A DNA stretch of 43,695 bases from Phormidium sp. OSCR (GCA_001314905.1 LJZT01000031.1:1-43695); one strand, 5' to 3'; positions 1-9,833 are shown, counted from the first letter of the stretch. Made by a program: numbers and translations. The notes: generated by a model not told the origin, from the letters alone.

Positions 1-96
1 TCCCTGTTCCCTGTTCCCTGTTCCCTGTTCCCTGTTCCCTGTTCCCTGTTCCCTGTTCCCTGTTCCCTGTTCCCTGTTCCCTGTTCCCTGTTCCCT
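1..96. repeat. Heptamer tandem repeat (STRR), CCCTGTT unit
   Basis: About 13 head-to-tail copies of the 7-bp unit CCCTGTT run from the window edge to about 96 with almost no variation, so the array continues upstream. The complementary unit (GGGAACA) recurs at 15641, 35855 and 40300, and a CCTGTTC/CCTGTTG version at 31097. All are outside genes. This matches the short tandemly repeated repetitive sequences known from cyanobacterial genomes. Confidence 0.95.
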
Positions 97-105
97 CTTC
101 CCCAT

Positions 106-133
106 AAAAAAGCCCATGTCAACGACACAGGCT
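106..133 (-). terminator. Intrinsic terminator of psbK
   Basis: Read on the minus strand, a 10-bp stem (AGCCTGTGTC with GACATGGGCT, two G-U pairs) closes a 3-nt loop and is followed at once by six T. It lies 28 bp beyond the psbK stop codon, the right place and orientation to end that transcript. Confidence 0.8.
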
Positions 134-160
134 AATGGATCGAATCCAAGGTCTGAAAAC

Positions 161-298
161 TTAACGGAAACCCACAGCGGCTTGCCAGACAAACGCCAGT
201 AAGAGGAAAAACAGGGGAATCAAGGGCAGAACATCCACTAAGGGATCGAAGATTTGATAGGCTTCCGGGAGTTTGGCTAAGAACAGAGCAGCATCCAT
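161..298 (-). CDS. psbK: Photosystem II reaction center protein K
   Basis: This 45-aa frame reads [19 protein letters not shown] at its start and ends in WQAAVGFR. It matches cyanobacterial PsbK: a short N-terminal propeptide, the conserved [37 protein letters not shown] pattern and one membrane span. PsbK is a small subunit at the periphery of the PSII core, in the thylakoid membrane next to CP43. The frame is too short for ordinary ORF cut-offs. An AGGA motif lies about 10 nt upstream of the ATG. It has its own candidate promoter (346-375) and terminator (106-133), so it is probably monocistronic although tgt lies just upstream on the same strand, a pairing seen in other cyanobacteria. Confidence 0.95.
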   Translation of the reverse strand: MDAALFLAKLPEAYQIFDPLVDVLPLIPLFFLLLAFVWQAAVGFR

Positions 299-345
299 TG
301 GGTTAAAATCCTTTTATCGCTCGATTTTTCTCATAATTCAAACAA

Positions 346-375
346 ATATTAACATAAGCTGTTGACTTGACTCAA
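346..375 (-). promoter_or_regulatory. Candidate psbK promoter
   Basis: On the minus strand a TTGAGT hexamer (370-375) and a TAATAT hexamer (346-351) are 18 bp apart, giving a -35/-10 pair about 48 bp upstream of the psbK ATG. The match is only partial, and the call is by eye. Confidence 0.4.
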
Positions 376-379
376 AATG

Positions 380-393
380 TTAACTTAAGTTAA
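380..393. promoter_or_regulatory. 14-bp palindrome upstream of psbK promoter
   Basis: TTAACTTAAGTTAA is a perfect 14-bp palindrome five bases upstream of the candidate -35 box of psbK. The position suits a dimeric regulator, but no known factor is recognised. Confidence 0.4.
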
Positions 394-413
394 GCAAAAT
401 CGAAAGAAAGTCT

Positions 414-1841
<1,428 letters not shown>

Positions 1842-1866
1842 CTTGAACCTACTACTGAGGTTCAAG
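1842..1866 (+). promoter_or_regulatory. Leader hairpin before 422-aa gene
   Basis: CTTGAACCT and AGGTTCAAG form a perfect 9-bp stem with a 7-nt loop, ending 15 nt before the ATG at 1882. A GGGGG tract directly after the stem is the only plausible ribosome-binding sequence. The hairpin could modulate access to it, and no T-run follows that would make it a terminator. Confidence 0.45.
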
Positions 1867-1881
1867 GGGGCTACAGACAAC

Positions 1882-3150
1882 ATGGCTAAATTCAACGAGC
1901 TGTATCTAGCAGAGCAGGACTTATATGATCACCTGCTCGATTTAGTAAAGGTCGAAGCGCCGGAACGGTTGCTCGAACGCTTCAGAACCCTGTTTGTCCA
2001 GGGCTCGGGTTATCCTGATCCTGAAATTGCTTCGATCATTCAGAGTATTGTCTCCTTAGAACAGGCTGAAGATGAGTTTAACAGCGTTCTCAACCGCTGC
2101 TGCCATATTCTCATCAATCACTGGCAGATGGAGACGAAGCATCAGCCAGCGATTCCTGAGTTGGTGAACATCATCAGTGACTCAGGCGATCGCCGGATGC
2201 AGTCGCGAGACGCACGACGTATTCAGAACCTACTGCAACAGTTCAAAAACAGCGACGAGTATCTCACCCTTCAGCGCTTAGTCCAAGTCGTCGATCGCAA
2301 CAAAGCTAGTGAGCAACCTCCCGAACAACGTCCCCTGGGAACATTGATCGGCCGCTACCCCTATCTCTATGCCCATTCTCTGTTAGGAGAAGGCAGTAGT
2401 TATGAACATCAACAAACCGTTCAAAAGCTACAGGCGCAGCGTCAAAAACAATATGAAGTTCACTTATCCAAGTATGTCGCCTATAAAGTAAAACGGGCAC
2501 AATTGGCGCGACAAAATCCTAAGTTACTCAAAAACCCCCGCATTATTCAACCGGTGAGAAATCCCACCTTATTGGGCGATCGCGAACTGTATGTCGCCGT
2601 CAAGCAGTTTTCAGGCCGGGCTGAGGGAGCCTATACCTACAAAGACCTGGCCCAAACCTTCCGAACCCATACCAGTCAAACACGAACCTACCGAGAATTT
2701 AAAGAGGACTTATTTGAATACCTGATTACAACCATTGATGAAGACTACGGCCGGCGCTTATTCTACGATAAGCTACATCAACATCTGATGAATACCCTGC
2801 CCCAATGTGACGACCAAAAACCGACAGACTTTTTGGTGGTGCGTACCTGTAGTCAGCTACTGAACTTCTTAGTCGTTGAAAGTCCTCAAAATCCTAACCA
2901 TTACGTTCTGATTGACCTTCTCTCCAACATTGGCCCCACCTTTGTCATGGCTCTGTTGCTGAAAATTCTGCTCATTTGTCGTAAAGTTCGTCCCTATTTA
3001 GAAAAACGGTTTTCGATTCTCTTTGACCACTATGATCAAAGCACCCGCGAAGCCGTCCGCTGGCTGATAGAATCATTAGAAAACTTGCAGGTTGCCCTGA
3101 GTACAAATTTTGGCTCAGCCGATCTCTCTATTCTCAGTCGCGCCTCTTAA
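1882..3150 (+). CDS. Conserved cyanobacterial protein of unknown function (422 aa)
   Basis: I do not recognise a named domain. The product is 422 aa, without signal peptide or clear TM segment apart from one hydrophobic stretch near residues 350-370 (FVMALLLKILLIC). It is rich in predicted helix. The middle (about 180-230) is very basic and Gln-rich (QKLQAQRQKQYEVHLSKYV). The composition and the HIP1 sites inside it look native. The frame could extend to a TTG at 1843, but that would put a perfect hairpin inside the coding sequence, so I take the ATG at 1882. A terminator-like hairpin follows at 3196. The GTPase gene starts 107 bp downstream on the same strand, so the two may share a job, but this is only context. 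Confidence 0.8.
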   Translation: MAKFNELYLAEQDLYDHLLDLVKVEAPERLLERFRTLFVQGSGYPDPEIASIIQSIVSLEQAEDEFNSVLNRCCHILINHWQMETKHQPAIPELVNIISDSGDRRMQSRDARRIQNLLQQFKNSDEYLTLQRLVQVVDRNKASEQPPEQRPLGTLIGRYPYLYAHSLLGEGSSYEHQQTVQKLQAQRQKQYEVHLSKYVAYKVKRAQLARQNPKLLKNPRIIQPVRNPTLLGDRELYVAVKQFSGRAEGAYTYKDLAQTFRTHTSQTRTYREFKEDLFEYLITTIDEDYGRRLFYDKLHQHLMNTLPQCDDQKPTDFLVVRTCSQLLNFLVVESPQNPNHYVLIDLLSNIGPTFVMALLLKILLICRKVRPYLEKRFSILFDHYDQSTREAVRWLIESLENLQVALSTNFGSADLSILSRAS

Positions 3151-3195
3151 AAGTGTCTTTGCACTCAGTGTTAGCTCCTCAGGATGCCACTTAAG

Positions 3196-3243
3196 AGGGA
3201 GATCCTCCGGGCTAATCCTGAGGGATTGTCCTCCCTATTTTTT
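3196..3243 (+). terminator. Candidate terminator or attenuator between two genes
   Basis: AGGGAG (3196-3201) pairs with CTCCCT (3231-3236), and the stem is followed by A and a run of six T. The loop is large (29 nt) and may hold further pairing. It ends only 15 bp before the GTPase ATG, so it could act as an attenuator within a shared transcript. Confidence 0.45.
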
Positions 3244-3257
3244 ATCATCATTTCCGT

Positions 3258-4688
3258 ATGCCTAACCCCCGTACTTCCAATTTTGAACGTGAACTCGATG
3301 AGGCGATCTTTAGTTTTGCCGATATTCAATCAGAACTTAATTACAAACGGGCAAAGACGGCGTTACATGAACTGGTAGAACGGTTAGATCTCTCAGACCG
3401 CGAACGGGCCGGCCTAGAAGCCGAACTTGAAGGCTTAGAGACCATGTTAGATAAGTTAGAGTCCGACGTGGTGCAGATTGCGGCATTTGGGATGGTGGGA
3501 CGAGGCAAATCCTCTCTCCTGAATGCGTTGGTGGGACAACCTGTGTTTGAAACGGGTCCGCTCCATGGAGTGACGCGATCGCAGCAAAGCGTCGATTGGA
3601 CCCTAACCCGCAGTGCCGTAGCTGAGGGCATTGACGACATTTTACAGGTCTCCTTACCCACCGTGGGAACGGCCCGGGTAGAATTAGTCGATACCCCCGG
3701 CTTAGATGAAGTTCACGGCCAAACTCGCGCTGAATTGGCTCATCAGATTGCCAGACGAGCGGATTTAATTCTCTTTGTGATTTCTGGGGATATCACCCAA
3801 GTTGAGTATGATGCCCTCTCGGAGATTCGTGAAGCCGGCAAACCTCTATTATTGGTGTTTAATAAAATTGACCAATATCCCGATGCCGATCGCCAAGCCA
3901 TTTATGATCAAGTGCGGAATGAGCGAGTGCGACAACTGCTGACGAGCGATCGCATTGTCATGGCCGCCGCCTCTCCCCTAACCCCGACATTGGTGCAGAA
4001 GTCCGATGGAAGCAAGGGCGTGGTGATGGAAGCCGGGAACCCCCAAGTGCAGGAATTGAAACTTAAAATCCTAGAGATTCTCCAGCGAGAAGGGAAATCC
4101 CTCGTGGCCCTAAACAGTATGCTCTATGCCGATGAGGTGAATGAGCAAGTCGTACAGCGAAAAATGGAGATTCGCGATCGCCAGGCCAACCGCCTCATCT
4201 GGAATGGGGTCATGGCAAAGGCCATGGCGATCGCCCTCAACCCAGTCACCGTCGTTGATATCCTCACCGCCGCCACCGTAGATGTGTTCCTGCTAATGTC
4301 CCTATCGCGGCTGTATGGCATTCCCATGACCCAAACCGGGGCGATCGACCTGTTACAGAAAATTGCCCTGAGTATGGGGGGAATTAGTGCCAGTGAACTG
4401 TTAGCGAATTTGGGCTTAAGTGGCTTAAAAAGTCTGTTTGGTGTCGCCACGCCGGTTACAGGAGGGTTAGCATTTGGAGGCTATCTCTCAGTGGCGATTA
4501 CCCAAGCCAGTGTTGCGGGGGTATCCACCTATGCGATCGGCCAGGTTGCCAAAACCTATCTGGCCAATGGGGCCTCTTGGGGGCCAGAAGGACCCAAGGT
4601 GGTCGTTCAGCAAATTCTCGATTCCCTCGATGAAAGCTCAATTTTGAGTCAGATTAAAGACGAACTGCAACAGAAGTTAGTGGGATGA
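3258..4688 (+). CDS. Era/dynamin-like GTPase with hydrophobic DUF697-like C-terminus
   Basis: This 476-aa protein has a P-loop GTPase domain: G1 GMVGRGKS (78-85), G2-region Thr in HGVTRS (about 106), G3 DTPG (145-148) and G4 NKID (202-205). A helical, charged N-terminal region (about 1-70) precedes it. The C-terminal part (about 310-450) is rich in Ala, Leu and Gly with repeated hydrophobic segments. It resembles the DUF697 region that follows GTPase domains in many cyanobacterial proteins and suggests membrane association. Family members are thought to act at membranes, but the specific role is unknown. The stop codon is 1 bp before the ATG of the broken nucleotidyltransferase. Confidence 0.85.
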   Translation: MPNPRTSNFERELDEAIFSFADIQSELNYKRAKTALHELVERLDLSDRERAGLEAELEGLETMLDKLESDVVQIAAFGMVGRGKSSLLNALVGQPVFETGPLHGVTRSQQSVDWTLTRSAVAEGIDDILQVSLPTVGTARVELVDTPGLDEVHGQTRAELAHQIARRADLILFVISGDITQVEYDALSEIREAGKPLLLVFNKIDQYPDADRQAIYDQVRNERVRQLLTSDRIVMAAASPLTPTLVQKSDGSKGVVMEAGNPQVQELKLKILEILQREGKSLVALNSMLYADEVNEQVVQRKMEIRDRQANRLIWNGVMAKAMAIALNPVTVVDILTAATVDVFLLMSLSRLYGIPMTQTGAIDLLQKIALSMGGISASELLANLGLSGLKSLFGVATPVTGGLAFGGYLSVAITQASVAGVSTYAIGQVAKTYLANGASWGPEGPKVVVQQILDSLDESSILSQIKDELQQKLVG

Positions 4689-4689
4689 T

Positions 4690-4995
4690 ATGACAACAGA
4701 CCGAGATTTAGACCAGATTCGAGAGGCGATCGCCAAATTCCCAGAAATTCACCAAGTCCTATTATTCGGCTCTCGTGCAAAAGGCAACCACAAACCAGGA
4801 TCAGACATTGACTGAGCCATTCAGGGTGAGTCCGTCACCCACACCACTATTTTCCAACTTGCTGATGTACTCAATGAAGATAGCCCCCTTCCCTACTTCT
4901 TTGATGTTATTGACTATAACAGCATTGACGAACCCAAATTAACCGAGCATATTAACCGCATTGGCGTTCCCATTTTCACCCGAACAAATCCCTAA
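4690..4995 (+). pseudogene. MNT-type nucleotidyltransferase, interrupted by an in-frame TGA
   Basis: The frame starts with ATG at 4690 and reads through the polymerase-beta signature LLFGSRAKG...GSDID (residues 24-41). It then meets TGA at 4813-4815, where the family has Leu in GSDIDLAI. After the stop the same frame continues with AIQGESVTHTT... to TAA at 4993, giving 101 codons in total, the normal size of a minimal nucleotidyltransferase. One base change (TTA to TGA) explains it, so it is either a recent nonsense mutation or a sequencing error. Such proteins usually pair with a HEPN protein as a toxin-antitoxin module, but no HEPN gene is adjacent. It follows the GTPase by 1 bp, and its end overlaps the convergent amylase gene by 3 bp. 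Confidence 0.85.
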
Positions 4996-6467
4996 CCCGG
5001 AACCCAAACCGACACCGACCCCGCCTCACAGGAAAACTCGGCCCATCCCTCATCATTCGTCACCACCGGTTCCGTAATATGTTCCGTTACATCAACATAA
5101 GTTGCATTGGCTTGTCCTACCTCCATAAACTTACGCCCCCCCTCACCATTACTCAAAATAACCGCCATTCCCCCAGGATGCTCGTCATCCCCCAACCGAG
5201 TCCAACCCACAGTATTCGGATGGTCAAAATAGTCATATTGGTCGCCATAGGCATAGATTTTACGAGCCATTAGAAACTTGTCAATCAACCATTGATGACT
5301 ATCCAACCAAATCTCATACTCCTGACCATCAGGGGCAGAATCCTTGTAATGAGCCCCATAGTAATCGGCGACAAACACACAAGGGTAGCCATCCCGTCGT
5401 AACAAAATCAAAGCATAGGCCAAAGGTTTAAACCAGCCCTCCACCACCGACTCCAACGACTGCAACGGTTGAGAATCATGGTTATCGACAAGGGTTACAG
5501 CCAACGCCGGTTGTTCCTTAACCAAACTATTATCAAAAATATGCCGCAGGTCATACTCACTGCCTTGATTGCTAGCATTACTAAAGTTGTAATGGAGGGG
5601 GGCATCAAACAACATCACATCGCCACCGGTCTCCTTGATAAAGTGATGCAAGGCGTCAATATTGCCCGACCAATACTCGCCCACAGCAAACAAAGACCGT
5701 CCTGCGTGATAGCGGACATGGCTCAGCCATTGAGGGAAAAAGCCCGCTTGAACATGCTTCACCGCATCAAAACGAAACCCATCAACATTGGTTGTTTCCA
5801 CATACCATTTTCCCCAATGTTTCAGTTCTTCCTGAACATCCGGCCGACTCATATCCAAGTCACAGCCCATTAAATAATCAAAGCTGCCCTTCTCTAAATC
5901 CACACCGTCATCAAAGGTTTTCCCGTCAAAGAGATAGACTACATCAGCATCGCCATCATAGGCGTTGTAATCTGCGGCGGTAAAGTGCCACCAATGCCAT
6001 TCGAGTTCTGAATGCTTCTTCTGACGGCCGGGAAACGTGAAGTGTGTCCAGGCTTGAATCGTTTGGGTGTCACCCACCGCTTCATGGCGATTGTGGGGAT
6101 TAAAGGGTGTTGCCTGAAACTCTTCTGTATGGTCTGCCCCCAGTTTATGGTTAAACACCACATCGGCATAGATATGAATACCAGCGGCTTGGGCAACTTG
6201 AATGGCCTTGATGTATTCATCCTTGGTTCCATATTTGCTGCGGATGGAACCCTTTTGATCAAATTCCCCTAAATCGAATAAATCATAGACCCCATAGCCC
6301 ACATCGTAGCCTCCCGCCGTGCCCTTATAGGCTGGGGGTAACCAGAGCGCGGTAAATCCTGCATCAGCAAGGGCTTGGGCGTTGTCTACAACTTGGTTCC
6401 ACAGGCTCCCATCAGCGGGGGTATACCAGTGGAAATACTGCATCATCACACCGTTGGCTTCAGACAT
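4992..6467 (-). CDS. Cytoplasmic alpha-amylase, GH13
   Basis: This 491-aa GH13 enzyme would hydrolyse alpha-1,4 bonds in glycogen or maltodextrins. Visible landmarks are region I DVVFNH (102-107), nucleophile Asp234 in GFRFDAVKH, acid/base Glu264 in AVGEYW, and Asp331 in LVDNHDSQ. The start MSEANGVMMQYFHWY and the whole layout match the intracellular Bacillus/E. coli AmyS-type subfamily (GH13_5). There is no signal peptide, so it acts in the cytoplasm. It reads toward the upstream plus-strand genes (convergent) and is probably transcribed alone or after the small membrane protein gene, 58 bp upstream. Other glucan genes here are phosphoglucomutase (17.7 kb) and a GH57 protein (36.3 kb). Confidence 0.95.
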   Translation of the reverse strand: MSEANGVMMQYFHWYTPADGSLWNQVVDNAQALADAGFTALWLPPAYKGTAGGYDVGYGVYDLFDLGEFDQKGSIRSKYGTKDEYIKAIQVAQAAGIHIYADVVFNHKLGADHTEEFQATPFNPHNRHEAVGDTQTIQAWTHFTFPGRQKKHSELEWHWWHFTAADYNAYDGDADVVYLFDGKTFDDGVDLEKGSFDYLMGCDLDMSRPDVQEELKHWGKWYVETTNVDGFRFDAVKHVQAGFFPQWLSHVRYHAGRSLFAVGEYWSGNIDALHHFIKETGGDVMLFDAPLHYNFSNASNQGSEYDLRHIFDNSLVKEQPALAVTLVDNHDSQPLQSLESVVEGWFKPLAYALILLRRDGYPCVFVADYYGAHYKDSAPDGQEYEIWLDSHQWLIDKFLMARKIYAYGDQYDYFDHPNTVGWTRLGDDEHPGGMAVILSNGEGGRKFMEVGQANATYVDVTEHITEPVVTNDEGWAEFSCEAGSVSVWVPG

Positions 6468-6525
6468 AACACCCTGTATCTCCTAGAGAGGTTTAATTTT
6501 TTTTGTAAAAGTTGGGATAGATAGA

Positions 6526-6816
6526 CTATTCCGCATCGGGTGACGAATCCTGGGCCTGGCGCTGTTGCCAAATGAGTCCGAGATAGCCGAGAATCGTTCC
6601 CGTGGCCAATCCCGTGAAGCCGCGATGGGAGATGGCAGCCAGTTCAGTCGTGGGGAAGGGTAACAGAAGACTGACCACCCAGAGTCCAACCCCAATCCAA
6701 ACCCCATTACGGCGCAATAGATAGCCCAAGAAGCCACCGGGAACAAGGGTGACGACAAAAAGTAGCCAAGAGAGGAGATTCGCCACTGAGGTGCGTGTTC
6801 CAGCAATGTCCACCAT
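6526..6816 (-). CDS. Small membrane protein, unknown function
   Basis: This 96-aa product has about three hydrophobic segments: 11-35 (LLSWLLFVVTLVPGGFLGYLL), 38-53 (GVWIGVGLWVVSLLLPF) and 64-82 (RGFTGLATGTILGYLGLIW). The C-terminal tail is short and charged. I do not recognise a named family, although it looks like a cyanobacterial conserved hypothetical membrane protein. It lies 58 bp upstream of the amylase on the same strand. An AGGGAGG-like sequence sits about 6 bp before the ATG at 6816, a good ribosome binding site that supports a real gene and this start. An overlapping frame (6483-6806) is a shadow. Confidence 0.7.
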   Translation of the reverse strand: MVDIAGTRTSVANLLSWLLFVVTLVPGGFLGYLLRRNGVWIGVGLWVVSLLLPFPTTELAAISHRGFTGLATGTILGYLGLIWQQRQAQDSSPDAE

Positions 6817-6935
6817 TGAAAATCCTCCCTTGTTCGATGTATATCTGATTGTATCTCAGGTTCCTCTGAGTTTGGGGTAAACCACCTCAGTCACCGAGGA
6901 CACAGCGATGACCTGTTGGAGATTAGGGTTGAGGA

Positions 6936-8894
6936 TTAGCTGGAAATGGTCCCGGTTAGGGGAGAACTGGCGTTGGCCATGGCTTGAACGGGAATCCGTC
7001 CGGCCTGGTGAGCCAGTCGTCCAGCGATAACAGCCATCCCCATGGCCTGTCCCATGATGACAGGATTTTTGGCCAGGGCGATCGCCGAGTTAATCAAGAC
7101 CGCATCAGCCCCCAACTCCATCGAAAACGCCGCTTCACTCGGAGTCCCAATCCCCGCATCCACCACCACAGGGACTTGAGCATTTTCGACAATAATGCGG
7201 ATATTAGCCGCCGTCTGAATCCCTTGCCCAGAACCAATCGGAGAGCCGAGAGGCATCACCGTCGCACAGCCGACCTCTTCGAGTCGTTTGGCCAACATGG
7301 GGTCAGCGTTGATATAGGGGAGAACTGCAAACCCTTCTTTCACCAGTTGTTCAGCGGCTTCGAGAGTGCCGATGGGATCGGGGAGAAGATAGGTAGAATC
7401 AGGAATCACCTCCAGTTTGACAAAGTTATTGTCCTCCTGTCCCAGTAATTTGGCCATTTCCCGTCCCAGTCGCGCCACGCGGATGGCTTCTTCGGCGGTT
7501 TTACAGCCAGCGGTGTTGGGCAACATCCAGATTTTTGACCAATCTAAGGCTTCAGCTAAGCCTTCATGGCCCGGAGCGTTAGTTTGCACCCGACGGACGG
7601 CAACGGTGACAATCTGACAGCCACTGGCGGCAATACTACCGCGCATGGTTTCAAAGTCCGTATATTTGCCGCTGCCGGTCATGATGCGAGACTGAAACGA
7701 CCGACCTGCAATGATGAGGGGATCGTGTTCAGAAGGATGAAGTGTTACTGGGTGGGGGGTCGGTTGACGAATAGAGGTCAGCATAGTCTCTGAGGTTGTT
7801 GTCTCTGAGGTGGTTGAGGATAATTGGGGGCGATTCCAAGCGAAGGCCTCTAGGAGAGGATCTCGCTGCTGGTTACAGATGAGATCGGCGATGAGTTTAG
7901 CGGTGATGGGGGCCAGGAGAATCCCGTTGCGGTAATGACCCGTCGCTAGGCTGAGGTTGTCACAGTAACTATCGCCGAGGATGGGCAATTCGTCGGGAGT
8001 GGCGGGGCGGAATCCTGACCAAATTTCCTGCATGGGATAATCCCCCAGGGCCGGATAGAGGCGGATGGCCCGGTCTAGGAGCGATCGCAGTCCCTCTGGG
8101 GTTGTTCCCGGCACAAAACCCACATCTTCCGAGGTGGCCCCGACCACAATCTCACCATGACCACGGGGAATGATATAAGTATTGGGGCCATAGAGAACTC
8201 GCCGTAGAGGCAGTTCCCCATTGACACGGGGGGCGCGGACGGAGAACATTTGCCCTTTAATGGGTTTAACGGGTACAGGTAGCAATTGATTCGACCAAGA
8301 GCCAGTCGCGAGAACATAATGGTCAGCACTGAGGAGTCCGGCGGCGGTTTGTACACCAACGATTCGATCGCCTTCCTGGGCGATCGCCTCCACCGTAACC
8401 CCCTCTTTTAGCCGAATATCGAGAGCCTCAACAGCTCCTAGGAGCGATCGCATCAAGGCCCGATTATCCACCTGAGCATCTTGGGGATACCACCAGGCCC
8501 CCACCACATCAGTTCCCAATCCTGGCTGATACCCCTGCAACGCCTGAGAATCAAGCCACAATGACGGCCCCGCCTCTGAAGTCGGGGAACTGGCCCGAGT
8601 GTCATAGACCGGGGCCAGGATGCCACAGGGCCAATATCCCGTCGCCATTCCCGAAAGACGTTCGAGTTTCTCCGTCCAATCCCGGTACAGCGATCGCGAC
8701 TGCAAACATAACTCCAACATCGGTCCCGAAGCCAACGCTTCAGCTTGGGGAGCTAACATTCCCCCAGCCGCTTGACTCGCCGCCTGTTGGCTATCTCGAC
8801 TCACAACGGTGACACTCGCCCCCCGTAACCTGAGTTCGACGGCGATGGACAACCCCATCACACCGCCACCAATAACTAAAATCTCACTACTCAT
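6936..8894 (-). CDS. thiO/thiG: Bifunctional glycine oxidase / thiazole synthase (ThiO-ThiG fusion)
   Basis: One 652-aa chain carries two thiamin-biosynthesis enzymes. Residues 1-355 are ThiO, an FAD oxidase with the dinucleotide motif [10 protein letters not shown] (7-16) and the C-terminal [14 protein letters not shown] and [13 protein letters not shown] blocks. It makes dehydroglycine from glycine. Residues about 389-652 are ThiG, which forms the thiazole ring, with the Schiff-base Lys493 in FVKLEVIPD and the phosphate-binding [12 protein letters not shown] Ser/Thr-rich linker (356-388) joins them. The fusion is known in cyanobacteria and channels the unstable imine. Only 39 bp separate the ATG from the next gene, and I see no TPP riboswitch in front of it. 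Confidence 0.96.
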   Translation of the reverse strand: MSSEILVIGGGVMGLSIAVELRLRGASVTVVSRDSQQAASQAAGGMLAPQAEALASGPMLELCLQSRSLYRDWTEKLERLSGMATGYWPCGILAPVYDTRASSPTSEAGPSLWLDSQALQGYQPGLGTDVVGAWWYPQDAQVDNRALMRSLLGAVEALDIRLKEGVTVEAIAQEGDRIVGVQTAAGLLSADHYVLATGSWSNQLLPVPVKPIKGQMFSVRAPRVNGELPLRRVLYGPNTYIIPRGHGEIVVGATSEDVGFVPGTTPEGLRSLLDRAIRLYPALGDYPMQEIWSGFRPATPDELPILGDSYCDNLSLATGHYRNGILLAPITAKLIADLICNQQRDPLLEAFAWNRPQLSSTTSETTTSETMLTSIRQPTPHPVTLHPSEHDPLIIAGRSFQSRIMTGSGKYTDFETMRGSIAASGCQIVTVAVRRVQTNAPGHEGLAEALDWSKIWMLPNTAGCKTAEEAIRVARLGREMAKLLGQEDNNFVKLEVIPDSTYLLPDPIGTLEAAEQLVKEGFAVLPYINADPMLAKRLEEVGCATVMPLGSPIGSGQGIQTAANIRIIVENAQVPVVVDAGIGTPSEAAFSMELGADAVLINSAIALAKNPVIMGQAMGMAVIAGRLAHQAGRIPVQAMANASSPLTGTISS

Positions 8895-8933
8895 GATCTT
8901 GACTGGACTCTCAACTCGATTAGCTTAAACGAC

Positions 8934-9290
8934 TTACCAAAGGGCGGGAATTGGATCATTGGCATCCGTTTCCGGTGTGGGTGTTGGACTCGGCGTAGGC
9001 GTTGGACTCGGCGTAGGCGTTGGACTCGGCGTAGGCGTTGGACTCGGCGTAGGCGTTGTCTGCGGAGCTGGTGATGGAGGACTCAAGGGAACCGCCTCGG
9101 GAATCGACTCATCCTCACTCGATTCGTCGGGGGAGGGAGTTTCATCAAACACCTGCGCCTCGGCCAGCCAGTAGAGAATCGCCATCGCCAACAGAACCCC
9201 TAGAACCACCTGAAAAATACGTTGCACAATAGGTTTGTTAGCCGGTTTCTTAACCGGTTTATCAACAGGTTTATCGACGAATTTGCTCAA
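8934..9290 (-). CDS. Single-pass membrane protein with Pro/Thr-rich repeat tail
   Basis: This 118-aa product has a basic, Lys/Pro-rich N-terminus (KPVDKPVKKPANKP), one TM helix at about 25-45 (IFQVVLGVLLAMAILYWLA), then an acidic segment and a low-complexity tail of TPTPSP units. The tail is encoded by four perfect 18-bp repeats. By the positive-inside rule the tail should face the periplasm. I know of no function. It may be a spacer or wall-spanning protein. It sits between ferredoxin and thiO-thiG, all on the minus strand and closely spaced, so the three are probably cotranscribed. The tail length should vary among strains. Confidence 0.75.
   Translation of the reverse strand: MSKFVDKPVDKPVKKPANKPIVQRIFQVVLGVLLAMAILYWLAEAQVFDETPSPDESSEDESIPEAVPLSPPSPAPQTTPTPSPTPTPSPTPTPSPTPTPSPTPTPETDANDPIPALW
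8983..9054. repeat. 18-bp coding minisatellite, 4 perfect copies
   Basis: GTTGGACTCGGCGTAGGC is repeated four times without mismatch. On the minus strand it encodes repeating TPTPSP in the tail of the one-TM protein. The absence of silent differences suggests recent expansion. Confidence 0.95.
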
Positions 9291-9297
9291 TCTCGGC

Positions 9298-9353
9298 GAT
9301 TGAGACTCGGCGACTGAGACTCAGCGACTGAGACTCGGCGACTAAGACTCAGC
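9298..9353. repeat. 14-bp tandem repeat at ferredoxin 3' end
   Basis: Four 14-bp units of the form GACTGAGACTCGGC, with one or two differences each, run from 9298 to 9353. The last unit contains the ferredoxin stop codon (9342-9344), and the others fill the gap up to the next gene. Confidence 0.9.
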
Positions 9354-9680
9354 CGTCCAAACCGGCTCCGTTCCTTGGCCCCAGAAGCCGTCAAACTTAG
9401 TCACCCGGACATCTCCGAGAACTTGGGTTTGACAGGCTAGACGGAGGGAACGCTGACCATCATGGGGGGGAAGCGATCGCCGGGTGCGATCGCGCCAATT
9501 GGCCTCAGACACCTGGCCCTCAACCGCCACCGCACAGGTTCCACAGGAGCCAATCCCCCGGCAATTAACCACAGAGGCGTTGCCATTGTACAGATCAATT
9601 CCGTGGCGCAGAAGAACGCGACGCAGATTCTCCCCGCGATCGCAGGTTACAGTTTGTCCAGCAGCCGTCACAGTTGGCAT
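9342..9680 (-). CDS. 2Fe-2S ferredoxin-type protein
   Basis: This 112-aa protein carries C40-x5-C46-x2-C49 and C83 in NCRGIGSCGTCAVAVEG and LACQTQV. This is the cluster-binding pattern of the beta-grasp ferredoxin fold, with the C-x5-C spacing of adrenodoxin-like rather than the C-x4-C spacing of plant-type photosynthetic ferredoxin. It would carry one electron at a time in the cytoplasm. The partner is unknown, and it is not the main PetF. The ATG at 9680 gives a normal N-terminus (MPTVTAAGQTVTCDRGENL). The stop codon lies inside a tandem repeat, so the last few residues may be strain-variable. The genes for the one-TM protein and ThiO-ThiG follow on the same strand. Confidence 0.9.
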   Translation of the reverse strand: MPTVTAAGQTVTCDRGENLRRVLLRHGIDLYNGNASVVNCRGIGSCGTCAVAVEGQVSEANWRDRTRRSLPPHDGQRSLRLACQTQVLGDVRVTKFDGFWGQGTEPVWTAES

Positions 9681-9833
9681 AATTATCTAATTATCTATAT
9701 GAGATGACAACGTTTATCCGTTCGCTTCGATATCTCGTCTCTATCTATTGTGTCAACTTGGCGGCTCAATCACAGCATCAGGTTAAAATTTGGGAGTGGT
9801 GAACCCACAACCACAAACAATTCCTCCTCGCCC

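Noticed and set aside
1-96. Repeat arrays as CRISPR.
   Set aside because: The units are 7 bp and contiguous with no spacers, and no cas gene is present.
4813-4815. TGA in the nucleotidyltransferase as a selenocysteine codon.
   Set aside because: The family has Leu here, cyanobacteria generally lack selenocysteine, and no insertion hairpin is seen. A nonsense change is simpler.
8895-8933. A TPP riboswitch in front of thiO-thiG.
   Set aside because: Only 39 bp separate the genes, too short for one, and the conserved CTGAGA-type core is absent there. The CTGAG words at 7790-7820 are inside the coding linker.
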